Source: Colocasia esculenta (taxonomy: Eukaryota > Streptophyta > Magnoliopsida > Alismatales > Araceae). Taken from it: a stretch of DNA of 64,000 nt. The position numbers and the translations under genes were made by a program. Positions 21,079 through 31,139 of the stretch are shown one piece after another (position 1 is the stretch's first letter; every line of letters starts with the position of its first letter). The notes under the pieces were generated by a model. That model saw nothing but the letters and a program-made list of their open reading frames with translations. It ran no database searches and was not told the origin of the DNA. The stretch lies in assembly GCA_014218235.1 (NCBI GenBank), contig CM024753.1, positions 183,992,348 through 184,056,347 of the forward strand, in the 5' to 3' direction.

Positions 21079-21779
21079 AGACTGTGGTTTGGTTTCCCTT
21101 GCGAGGCTTCGGCCCGTTGGCGGGAGGCGGACTCGGATCAAGTACGTTATCGGTTTAACGGGCTTGGCCGAGGCATTCCGCCACACATCGGCTTCCATAC
21201 GTGCTTTCACATCAGATAGGATGTGGTCGACAATTAAAAATTTACATATAGAAATTCATGTTGTCGTTATTGGGAACCTCAGGTAAGGCCGAGGTTCTGG
21301 GAGTACAAAACTCGCCTCGGACAAGGCTAAGGCGTAGAGTTGGGCTCCCCATCGGTTAATGTCGTTAACGGCAGGTAGTTGGCAAAACGAGGTCGCTATG
21401 ACACTCTTGGATGACCCCAACCTCACGAGTTACCAAAAACGTGTCAGCTAAGATCGTGAATGATGGGATGGCATTCTAGTGAGCATGCGCTCACGGTTGG
21501 GTCCGACGTAATGAGTTAGCGATAGCGTAACAAGCTAGTGGTTGGTTCGTGATTAATGTAGTGGTCTTAAGGTATCCTAGTAGCGAACCAAAAAGGTTAT
21601 GTTCTCGGTAGCCCTCGGCGACCCGAGTTGACCGAGCACAATTCAATGAATAGAAAAAATTTCATTGTATTAAAGGTCTTAGCACAAGGGCGAGACTGGT
21701 TGATTTACGAAAGGCCTCAGATCATGGCTGATGTAGTGGAGTTGCAAAATAGAAAATGACCCATGCAGGGGTCCCCTAA
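21079..21779. other. Relic sequence of the older Ty3/gypsy element
   Basis: No gene seen. It includes another GAGGTCGCTATGACACTC phrase (21,388) and ATTGTATTAAAG-like A/T-rich sequence that may be the 3' UTR of the antisense gene ending near 21,780. Confidence 0.35.
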
Positions 21780-22887
21780 GCTATGGGGTCTGTAGGGTCG
21801 GCAGCAGGACCGGTGGAGGTGTCGACAATTGCAGTGGTGATTTTGGCCTTCACTAAGGCAATGGCCTCGATGGTAGATGGATCAACATCGATGGCTTCCT
21901 CCTCGGCGGCCTCACCGTCTTCAGGGTCTAAACCTGACAAGTCGAGGTCGGGGTGGAGCTCTCAAACTTTCTGGAGGCAGTATTTGAAGCCGCTACCAAA
22001 GAGATCACTGATCTCCTTACAGAGCTCTTGGGACTTGCGATATTCGATTATTGCTTTGGCTTTCATCAAGGCCACTAGGTCATCTGCCTCTACCCGTACT
22101 GTAGCCACCTGGTCGTCGACCTTGGCCTACAACTTTGAGTAGGCCTCCTTCTAAGCTTGGAGTTACTTGCAGAGTTCATCCACAATAGGCTTTGAGGAAG
22201 CAGCTCTCTCTTTGGCCTTGGCCACCCACTTCTCAGCCTTAGACTTCTGCTGCTCGATGGCAATTCGTAGTTGTTCCATCGCAGAAGCCTTCTTGTCGAC
22301 TTCCATTACCCGTCCTTCAGTCACTTGGCGGGTGATATCGACCTTCTGTAGTAGGTCTCTGAGGAAGGCCACATGTTCTCGCTATGAGCGGTACAACCCT
22401 TTGACGAGCTCGTTGGCCCTCATGTCTGATGTGTGGGCCATCTTCGAGGGTGGGACAGCTCGGAACCCCCACTCCTTTGCCGACTCTGCCTCCTTCTGCT
22501 GTCGAGGTCATCGTGGTGGGGTAGATTGAGCCGATTTGGAAGCCTCGTCCCGAAGACAGTGCGTTGGTGTGGTCGCCTGCTGCAACTCTAAGGAGGCTGG
22601 GGGCAGTGCGATGATCTCCACCTTGTCCTCCACTCACGGCCTCATGGAAGGCTGAGGCTTCAGCTTCTTTCCCCCTCGAAGTTTGAATCGCTTGAAGATG
22701 TCGAACCTTGGGACTTTGGATACCCAATTTAGGGTAGAGATGTCGGCCTCCGAAGCCACGTCGGTTACAAAGTCGGCTCGACGACACAAACTAGAGGTGT
22801 GGGTTGACGGCACCTTCGAATCATAGGAACCGACGGTGACTTCGAAGGACTCATCGACTAGTCGTGAACCTTTAAGGCGGGGCCCAA
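21780..22887 (-). pseudogene. Antisense coiled-coil gene of the older Ty3/gypsy element, 3' part, broken
   Basis: Minus-strand remnant reading from 22,887 leftwards: a unique N-terminal part, then a Glu/Lys/Ala-rich coiled coil (VDITRQVTEGRVMEVDKKAS, 22,163-22,372), then a FGSGFKYCLQKV-like segment and an acidic tail rich in Glu and Asp (about 21,790-21,960). Several stops and frameshifts. The layout matches the C-terminal halves of plant 'putative gypsy-type transposon' proteins. Its 5' end continues at 43,927-44,090, separated by the Sirevirus inserted at 22,888. The function is unknown. Confidence 0.55.
22883..22887. repeat. Target site duplication CCCAA (left) of the Sirevirus
   Basis: CCCAA at 22,883-22,887 directly before TGTTAGG, matched by CCCAA at 43,927-43,931 directly after ...CAACA. 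A 5-bp duplication is standard for LTR elements and shows that 22,888-43,926 entered as one insertion. Confidence 0.9.
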
Positions 22888-23307
22888 TGTTAGGATCGGT
22901 TATTCAGTAATGGCAAAGCTAGAAGGGGGGGGGGAGGGGTTGAATAGATTTGTAGCAGAAACTTAAGCAATTTAAAAATTACTTCGAATTAAAAGATCTA
23001 CTCAATTAAAATCCCTCTGACCTGATGCAATGTGTGTGAGCAAACCAACAGTTAGTGTGTAGACGAAATCCCTATGCATTCATCTAGTGCAATACAGATC
23101 AAATCACAAATCAAACCACAGTGCACAAGGGAGTTTTTAGGTGGTTCGGAGATCACATCCAGCGACTCCTATGTCCACCCCTCACACAGTGAGGACACAC
23201 TACTCAAGAACTGAGTACAACACACACACACGAGCACAACGGCTCAAACACACACACACACACGCTAGATCAAGTCCATAATAGATCAGATCCTCTAGCC
23301 TTGATCT

Positions 23308-23633
23308 GACCAACACACCACATACTGTGATCTATACACAACCCTTGTACAGATCACAAACCACACACTTCCACAAACATCACGTACTGATCTCCAATCA
23401 GTACACACACACAAGTATAGGAAAAGTATTGAAAGAGAAGAGTTCTGAGATGTAGAAGCAAATCCTGATGACCAACACACCACATACTGTGATCTATATA
23501 TGACCCTTGTACAGATCACAAACCACACACTTCCACAAACGTCACGTACTGATCTCCAATCAGTACACACACACAAATATAGGAAAAGTATTGAAAGAGA
23601 AGAGTTCTGAGATGTAGAAGCAAATCCTGATGT
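23308..23633. repeat. 163-bp tandem duplication within the 3' LTR
   Basis: GACCAACACACCACATACTG starts at 23,308 and again at 23,471. Both copies end CAAATCCTGAT. The other LTR has a single copy (about 42,858-43,018), so the duplication arose after integration or was present in only one template. Confidence 0.9.
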
Positions 23634-23960
23634 AGAATTCTTCTTTCTGGTCGTCCAAAAGATCTCCAAGCTTCAACTTGATGAATATCAGATGACGTAG
23701 AAGCTTGAACCACGGACGAACGGACTTCAGCTCCGTTCGGAAGATGGATCTTCTTTTCTCTAGATGGAGGGTTGAAGCAGAGCAGTAGAAAGAAGCTCTT
23801 CTCTTGGGTTTTACTTAGGGTTTTAATATGGTGACTTCTTGCTACGAAAATACCTCAATATATTCTATATATATGGGTGTCCAAGTTTAGAGAGACGTGT
23901 TAAAAGGAAACACCCAAATATAGAACATATCTAAATCTCGTAACTGAGTTTTCTCTTCGT

Positions 23961-24211
23961 CTGTCGACAACCAATATTGTGTCTGTCGACAGATGCTGAC
24001 AGACTTCTAGTTTCCAGAGCCATGGTCTTGCGGGAGAGGCCTTATCTATTTGTGTCTGTCGACAGGCGATTGCTTGCTGTCGACAGGCAGCATTCATCTG
24101 TCGACAGGTACCTTCCTTCTGTCGACAGGCAAAGCTTCATCTTTGTTTCCAGAAGCTTCATGTTTCTGACTGTCTCTATCTGTCGACAGAGGCCATCTTG
24201 GCTGTTGACAG
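23961..24211. repeat. CTGTCGACAG palindrome array, 3' LTR
   Basis: Sites start at 23,961, 23,983, 24,056, 24,077, 24,098, 24,119, 24,180 and 24,202. Six are perfect and two have one mismatch. Spacings are 22, 73, 21, 21, 21, 61 and 22 bp, so most neighbours are two helical turns apart. The array lies about 90-340 bp upstream of the minus-strand TATA box. Confidence 0.85.
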
Positions 24212-24538
24212 GTGATCACTTGATGTTTTTTTCTTGTTCATTTGCTCTTGTATTTTGATGCTTGTCTTGTACACATTCACACATACATTGAGAAACATTT
24301 CAAGTAAGATATAACGAATACATGGATAGTCATAGAAGCATTATTTTTACTTGATCATTTCTTTCATGTCTATCATGTTACAAACATCAATTCATCATCA
24401 AAGCCACACATATGTCATCATCAAAAACAGTTGTGTCATAATTAAGAGCATCTTAACATGAATGTTAACATGAATGACCATGATTGTGTCATCATCAAAA
24501 ACAAATCAAATCAATGATCAAATAAGTACAACTCAACA

Positions 24539-24830
24539 TTCTCTCCCTTTTTGATGATGACAAAATATGCATTCATATTTCTCCCTCTTTTTGACAACAT
24601 CAAAAAGATGAAGAGAAAATATAAATAACAGGATAGAACAATGATCATGAATAACAAGAATAGCATGAATTGTTTTCATTCAAAGAAGTTGCAATCATTA
24701 CAAAAGTTTGCAGTTGCAATCATATTGTTCCCTCAAATTCTCCCATTTTTGATAACAACAAAAAGACTCTCTCTCCCCCTTAATCAACAACAACTAGTCA
24801 CCCCCTTTATTATAACACTCTCCCCCTATG
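24539..24830 (-). promoter_or_regulatory. Multiple polypurine tracts (RPPT) of the Sirevirus
   Basis: On the minus strand AAAAAGGGAGAGAA ends exactly at the LTR border. Further purine runs follow upstream: AAAAAGAGGGAGAAA (about 24,580), AAAAATGGGAGAA (about 24,740), GGGGGAGAGAGAG (about 24,770) and GGGGGAGAG (about 24,820), the first with the TTTGTCATCATCAA motif. Repeated PPTs with this motif are a known mark of Sireviruses. They prime plus-strand DNA synthesis. Confidence 0.75.
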
Positions 24831-26575
24831 AGGGTGCCAATGAAGTAAGTAGGAAAAGGTGATACCAAAGAACATCAATGGATGGAGATCAAAATATAAT
24901 TGACATGTAAGCAAGGGGTGGAATTGGGAGATGAATGATTAGAATCAATAAGATTTTTGATATTAACATATGAGAGAAAAATTATTGTGTCTTTGTATTA
25001 TGCAACAAAGTTTAATAACAAAGACACATTCAATCACAACATATGTCAAAGTTTTAATGACCTGAATGCATTTAAAAGGATGAAGCAAATGTGATGAAAG
25101 TGACCTGGATGAGTTGACAAAAGTGTTTATCACATGAGTTTAGTAGCTAAACATTTAACACAATATACAATAATAACTCCAAACCCAATTAACATGAACT
25201 TCATCTAGATCAATGTACATATTGTTCTTCTTATGCTCTTTATATTTTCTTTCATTTTGTGAGAGAGAATACAAGAGTAAATTGGTCAAATCACACCTTT
25301 CAGTGCAAGATGTCACATTTACCCAATGCAAGACCTCCTGATTACTCAGTGGTTTAACTTTCATTACCTTATACAGAGTTGAAACAATTTGTTTGTCACC
25401 TTTTGACGAGAGCCAAAGCACTTGATTAGGTGAAATGAACCAGGTTACTCAGTGATAAAATAAAGTTTTCATTGCTCTATTTGTATCTCTCGATTTTTCT
25501 GAACACTTTCTATTTGAAATGTTTTTTTTAAGACCAGAATTACATTTAATTAGAATAGACATGATCATGAGTTTAGAGAGATTATTCTTAACATGTGTTA
25601 AGGATAAAGCTTCAAAACATACACATGTTAAACACTAAAGCTACTCATGTGCCTACAAGTGTTTTGCAACTCAATTTTTTCAGTATTAAAAGTTGACATA
25701 GTCTTGTTCTTAGATTGTATCTTTGAAACTAAGCTAAGTGCACAATTATTGTAGTCTTTATGTATGAAATCTCTCATATAGAAATATCATAAAAACTCAT
25801 TTATCCTAATGTAAGACTTGAGTAAAAGGTATGAAATGTCAAGAAGAAAGAATCAAGAAATAACAGGAAATTGATTTTCAAGCATGAATTTGAGTGGATG
25901 TTATCATGATGATTTAAGAAAGAATCAGCTCCTCTTGAATTTGTGAAGATTTCAAAAAAATAGAGGATGATGTGAAAGAGTGTCCCTCAAGTAACTCACT
26001 CAAAAAAATTTTAACTTACTCCCCCATAATGTTTGCATGGTATTGAAGTGAGCATTCAAGCAATTCAAGCATGTTCTTGTCAAACAATTTGCACAAAGAA
26101 GGTATGAACATGATCAATTGAAAATTTTGAGATTTACAATTTTCTTAATGATCTTTATGCAGTATAAGACTATTGATAGTTGGCGGAGAATATTTCTCAC
26201 GCATAATGATAGTTTCCAGACAAGCTGGACTTGTCCTTCCACATTTCACCATTTGATATACCAAATAGTCACTACATAAAAGATCTATTTTTCTTCAAAT
26301 TTAGCATGACTCCAATTGCTAAGAAGCATTGTCATTTGGGAATAGCATCAAAACACATTTTTCATTGCTCAGATAGAATTAAAAATCCATTTCAATTCCA
26401 GCAGTTCAAATCTGAAGTCATAAAGAGCTTTTACCTGAACAATCTTCAATTTCTTTTCAAAGATTTTACCTGTGTTCTCCAATCATTTCTTGCCTTGCAC
26501 AACCAATGTCATGATTCCATTTAAACTGTATGGCTGCAAGACATCTCAACTTGTTCATTAAGTTGGTTTTGGGAC
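24831..26575 (-). other. AT-rich internal region of the Sirevirus without recognisable pol
   Basis: Minus-strand frames are short and carry many stops (longest 88 codons, 25,155-25,421, no known motif). No D-D-E integrase, RT FADD/YVDDML-type or RNase H motif is seen. It is interpreted as the remains of the region between gag and the 3' LTR after loss of pol. Confidence 0.5.
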
Positions 26576-27343
26576 TCACACTTGCTTGGGTTCTGCAATG
26601 ACATTAAAATTGTTAGGATTTAACAATGATTTCAGAATCCAAAGTGATTTTATTTTTGGGATAGATATATTTCTTTCATTAATGGAATAATGAGCAGTAT
26701 TGGTTCCACATTTTTCTTTATTCTGGTTCAATAAATCTATGTTTTCATGAGATTTTCTAGTTTTAAGATCTTTAGCATGAAAAACAGAACATTTCTTTTG
26801 TCCAACAATCATGTTCTTAGTTACATGGGACTTTTGAGAATTTTCAACATGAGCATGAGTTTTATTTCCATGTACATGGGCATGTGTATGATCATGGGGC
26901 TTGGGAAGATGCACAAGATGATCTTTTATATGCCAACAGTCCCTAGAGATATGACCATGTTTGTGACATGTAAAGCACTGAACTGTTTTAGCATATTTAT
27001 GAGAGTGTTGATTTTTATTCCAGCAGAATTTAGCAAGATGACCAGGTCTATTGCATTTAAAGCAAATGGGTTGAGCATTTACCTGAAGCTTATCATAGTA
27101 TGAATGCATTTGCTGAAATTTCTGAAGTCCTCTAGAATACCTTTGATCACCCTTAGGTTGAAAGGGTGGAGGTGACACCCTTTGGTATCTCATGGCATGG
27201 TGTGCAATTGGAGAATGCCCTGAAGCTTTTTTGGCTGTTGGAGGAGATGAGGAGACCTTGTAGAGTTCTGTTTTCTTTTCCATTTTCTTTTTCTGATTTT
27301 CAATTGAAATATGATTCTTCCTTTTTGCAGCATTTTTATTCAA
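26576..27343 (-). pseudogene. Sirevirus gag, zinc-knuckle part
   Basis: 255-codon frame with two zinc knuckles: CFKCNRPGHLAKFC (CX2CX4HX4C, about residues 98-111) and CFTCHKHGHISRDC (about residues 128-141), a pairing typical of Sirevirus gag nucleocapsids. A His-rich linker follows. The C-terminus (IKSLWILKSLLNP) resembles the gag-pol junction region of Sireviruses. A stop or frame change near 27,350 separates it from the upstream coiled coil. The protein would package element RNA. Confidence 0.75.
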
Positions 27344-27370
27344 GTTATTACTTTGTTTTTGAACATTTCT

Positions 27371-27757
27371 CTAAACATGAACTTTAATAGATTTTTCTTT
27401 AGGTGCAACAGGATTTTTGTTCTTAGAGACATTGACAAATGAGGTCTTTGTTTTGTTTTCAAAATCTTTTTTGTTCAATGGGTTAAATCCTAAACCCTCC
27501 TTTTGAAAATTGACTTTTATTCCAAGAAGATTATCCAAGTTCTTAGTTCCTTGAACAAACTTAGATAAGGTAGTTTTTAAACCCTCAACAGTTTTATTCA
27601 ATTCAGAAATCCTCTTTTCAGAATTTTGACTTTGTTTAATAACCACTTCAAGTTCATTTGTCAATTTTTTCTTTTCAACTTTCAATGTAATAATTACTTT
27701 TATTTGGTGATCATGAGCCATGTTAGAGATTTGTTTATTCAATTGATCATTATCAAA
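27371..27757 (-). pseudogene. Sirevirus gag, coiled-coil part right after the CACTA insertion
   Basis: Minus-strand frame of coiled-coil type (KKKLTNELEVVIKQSQNSEKR) followed by LSKFVQGTKNLDNLLG, a conserved block of Sirevirus gag. It continues the frame that is interrupted at 41,698 by the CACTA element. The first codons sit directly beside the TTT target duplication. Confidence 0.75.
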
Positions 27758-27760
27758 TTT
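27758..27760. repeat. CACTA target site duplication TTT
   Basis: TTT at 27,758-27,760 precedes CACTACAAGAAAA, and TTT follows TGTAGTG at 41,698-41,700. Three-base duplications are diagnostic of CACTA elements. Confidence 0.85.
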
Positions 27761-27780
27761 CACTACAAGAAAATGCGCTA

Positions 27781-28150
27781 TTTCCGACGGACTGAATCCG
27801 TCGGAAATCCGTCGGTATTCCGTCGGAAAAGGCGCCTTCCGACTGCTTTCCGTCCAAAGCTCGTCGGAAACTTTCCGTCGAAAATAATTGGTCAGAAATT
27901 TCCGACGGATGACAATTCCGTCGGAATTCGGTCGAAACCTCCGACAGATATAATACGTCGGTAAAGCCGTCAGTATTTTCCGACGGAATTGCCGAGGGTG
28001 TTTTGCCGTCGGTAATTTATAAGTTCCGACGGATTCTTATCCGTCGGCAAATCTGTCAGTATTTTCCGACGGGATTACCGACGGTCTTTTTCCGTCGGTA
28101 ATTTATAAGTTTCGACGGATACTTATCCGTCAAAAAATCCGTCGGAAAAT
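27781..28150. repeat. Left subterminal repeats of the CACTA element
   Basis: About twenty copies of TTCCGACGGA/TCCGTCGGAA in direct and inverted order, some paired as CCGACGGA-N6-TCCGTCGG (22 nt, 28,025-28,046). In En/Spm such motifs bind the TNPA-type protein. Binding here is by analogy. Confidence 0.8.
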
Positions 28151-28505
28151 ACACATATTTTTTTTTTAAATAGGCAAATAAAAATGATTTGCCAACATTG
28201 CTACAATGTCAAACCTGCTACAATATTCATAAATTTAACAAATACTAACAATCAACATAAAATCATAAAATACAATAAATATAAAATCATATAGAATAAT
28301 GAATACAAAAATCAACATAGATCTGCTGGATCGTCTGCTGTCCCTGCCTCGTCATCGTCTGGAGTTGGATTCTATATTAAAACAAATTAAAATGAGAAAC
28401 ATTAATAATAAATAAAAGACATACAATATTTTCAAAAATGAAATTTAAAACATGTTATTATTTCTCAAGCTTAATACAATACTATTTTTAGATCCATCAT
28501 TTTCT
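28151..28505. other. AT-rich spacer between subterminal repeats and satellite
   Basis: AT-rich and without a gene. A short acceptor/donor-like stretch near 28,330-28,370 may belong to the 3' end of the minus-strand gene that ends beyond the satellite. Confidence 0.3.
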
Positions 28506-28508
28506 TGG

Positions 28509-31117
28509 GTGTTTTTAGATCCGTCCTTTGAATGCCCAACCCAATCCAGAGATCCAAATTGGATTCCGCCAGTTCCCACACATCACTTTAACCCACCCGG
28601 TCGTGTCGGAGAAAACGGCACGTCGATCGGATCCCTATTTGGGATTTTGGACCCCCGGGTTGTGTGTTTTAACCTTTTATATATACTTGCTCGTTTTTAC
28701 ATCCGTCCTTTGAATGCCCAACCCAATCCGGAGATCCAAATTGGATTCTGTCAGTTTGTACACGTCACTTTAACCCACCCGGTCGTGTCGGAGAAAACGG
28801 CACGTCGATTGAATCCCTATTTGGGATTTTGGACCCTCGGGTTGCGTGTTTTAACCATTTATATATGGTTGACCGTGTTTTTAGATCCGTCCTTTGAATG
28901 TCCAACCCAATCCGGGGATTCAAATTGGATTCCGTCAGTTTCTACACGTCACTTTAACCCACCCGGTCGTGTCGGAGAAAACGGCACGTCGATCGGATCT
29001 CTATTTTGGATTTTGGACCCCCGGGTTGTGTGTTTTAACCTTTTATATATACTTGTCTGTTTTTAGATCCGTCCTTTGAATGCCCAACCCAATCCGGGGA
29101 TCCAAATTGGATTCCGTCAGTTTCTACACGCCACTTTAACCCACCCGGTCGTGTCGGAGAAAACGGCACGTCGATCGGATCCCTATTTGGGATTTTGGAC
29201 CCCCGGGTTGTGTGTTTTAACCATTTATATATGGTTGACCGTGTTTTTAGATCCGTCTTTTGAATGTCCAACCCAATCCGGAGATCCAAATTGGATTCCG
29301 TCAGTTTCTACACGTCACTTTAACCCACCCGGTCGTGTCGGAGAAAACGGCACGTCGATCGGATCTCTATTTTGGATTTTGGACCCCCGGGTTGTGTGTT
29401 TTAACCTTTTATATATACTTGTCTGTTTTTAGATCCGTCCTTTGAATGCCCAACCCAATCCGGGGATCCAAATTGGATTCCGTCAGTTTCTACACGTCAC
29501 TTTAACCCACCCGGTCGTGTCGGAGAAAACGGCACGTCGATCGGATCCCTATTTGGGATTTTGGACCCCCGGATTGCGTGTTTTAACCATTTATATCTGT
29601 TTGACCGTGTTTTTAGATCCGTCCTTTGAATGCCCAACCCAATCCGGAGATCCAAATTAGATTCCGTTAGTTTCTACACGTCACTTTAACCCACCCGGTC
29701 GTGTCGGAGAAAACGGCACGTCGATCGGATCTCTATTTGGGATTTTGGACCCCCGGGTTGTGTGTTTTAACCTTTTATATATACTTGTCTGTTTTTAGAT
29801 CCGTCCTTTGAATGCCCAACCCAATCCGGGGATCCAAATTGGATTCCGTCAGTTTCTACACGTCACTTTAACTCACCCGGTCGTGTCGGAGAAAACGGCA
29901 CATCGATCTGATCCCTATTTGGGATTTTGGACCCCCGGGTTGCGTGTTTTAACCATTTATATCTGTTTGACCGTGTTTTTAGATCCGTCCTTTGAATGCC
30001 CAACCCAATCCGGAGATCCAAATTAGATTCCGTTAGTTTCTACACGTCACTTTAACCCACCCGGTAGTGTCGGAGAAAACGGCACGTCGATCAGATCTCT
30101 ATTTGGGATTTTGGACCCCCGGGTTGTGTGTTTTGACCCCTTATATATATACTTTGGTGTTTTTTAGATCCGTCAATTGAACGCCTGACTCAATCCGGAG
30201 ATCCAAATTGGATTCCGTCAGTTCCCACACGTCACTTTAACCCACCCGGTCGTGTCAGAGAAAACGGCACGCCGATCCGATCCCTATTTGGGATTTTGGA
30301 CCCCCGGGTTGCGTGTTTTAACCATTTATATATGGTTGACCGTGTTTTTAGATCCGTCCTTTGAATGCCCAACCCAATCCGGGGATCCAAATTGGATTCC
30401 GTCAGTTTCTACACGTCACTTTAACCCACCCGGTCGTGTCGAAGAAAACGGCACGTCGATTGGATCCCTATTTGGGATTTTGGACCCCCGGGTTGCGTGT
30501 TTTAACCATTTATATATGGTTGACCGTGTTTTTAAATCTGTCCTTTGAATGCCCAACCCAATCCGGGGATCTAAATTGGATTCCGTCAGTTTCTACAGGT
30601 CACTTTAACCCACCCGGTCGTGTCGTAGAAAACGGCACGTCGATTGGATTCCTATTTGGGATTTTGGACCCCCGGGTCGCGTGTTTTAACCATTTATATA
30701 TGGTTGACCGTGTTTTTAGATCCATCCTTTGAATGCCCAACCCAATCCGGGGATCCAAATTGGATTCTGTCAGTTTCTACACGTCACTTTAACCCACCCG
30801 GTCGTGTCGGAGAAAACGGCACGTCGATTGGATCCCTATTTGGGATTTTGGACCCCCGAGTTGCGTGTTTTGACCCTTTATATATATACTTGGGTGTTTT
30901 TTAGATCCGTCAATTGAACGCCCGACCCAATCCGGAGATCCAAATTGGATTCCGTCAGTTCCCACACGTCACTTTAACCCACCCGGTCGTGTCGGAGAAA
31001 ACGGCACGCCGATCCGATCCCTATTTGGGATTTTGGACCCCCGAGTTGTGTGTTTTGACCCTTTATATATACTTGGGTGTTTTTTAGATCCGTCTATTGA
31101 ACGCCCGACCCAATCCT
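28509..31117. repeat. 183-bp tandem satellite, about 14 copies, inside the CACTA element
   Basis: Units of 182-186 bp start at about 28,528, 28,711, 28,894, 29,076, 29,260, 29,442, 29,625, 29,808, 29,991, 30,176, 30,361, 30,545, 30,729, 30,914 and 31,097 (position of GAATGCCCAACCCA or its variant GAACGCCCGACCC). The first eight units alternate between two forms (one with TATATACTTG, one with GGTTGACCGTG), giving a 366-bp higher-order period. As 183 is 61 codons, open frames run through several units. They are not taken as genes. Confidence 0.95.
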
Positions 31118-31139
31118 AAGTATATGAAGTTAATACTAA

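Larger units (their letters stand above)
22888..24538 (-). repeat. Sirevirus 3' LTR (1,651 bp)
   Basis: Closely similar to 42,446-43,926 over its whole length. It is 170 bp longer, mainly because of a 163-bp tandem duplication (23,308-23,470 and 23,471-23,633). TATA box on the minus strand at about 23,865-23,877 (CCCATATATATAG). The U3 carries eight CTGTCGACAG-type palindromes (23,961-24,211). Confidence 0.9.

Noticed and set aside
22163..22529. Plus-strand frame MQSSSTIGFEEAALSL
   Set aside because: Shadow of the minus-strand coiled-coil pseudogene; no motif of its own.
28509..31117. Several plus-strand open frames of 60-200 codons (MNAQPNPGIQIGF type)
   Set aside because: They are translations of the 183-bp satellite, whose length is a multiple of three. 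Neighbouring copies give the same peptide and no start context or domain supports coding.
28509..31117. CRISPR-like direct repeats
   Set aside because: The units are contiguous and 183 bp long with no unique spacers, and this is a plant nuclear sequence.
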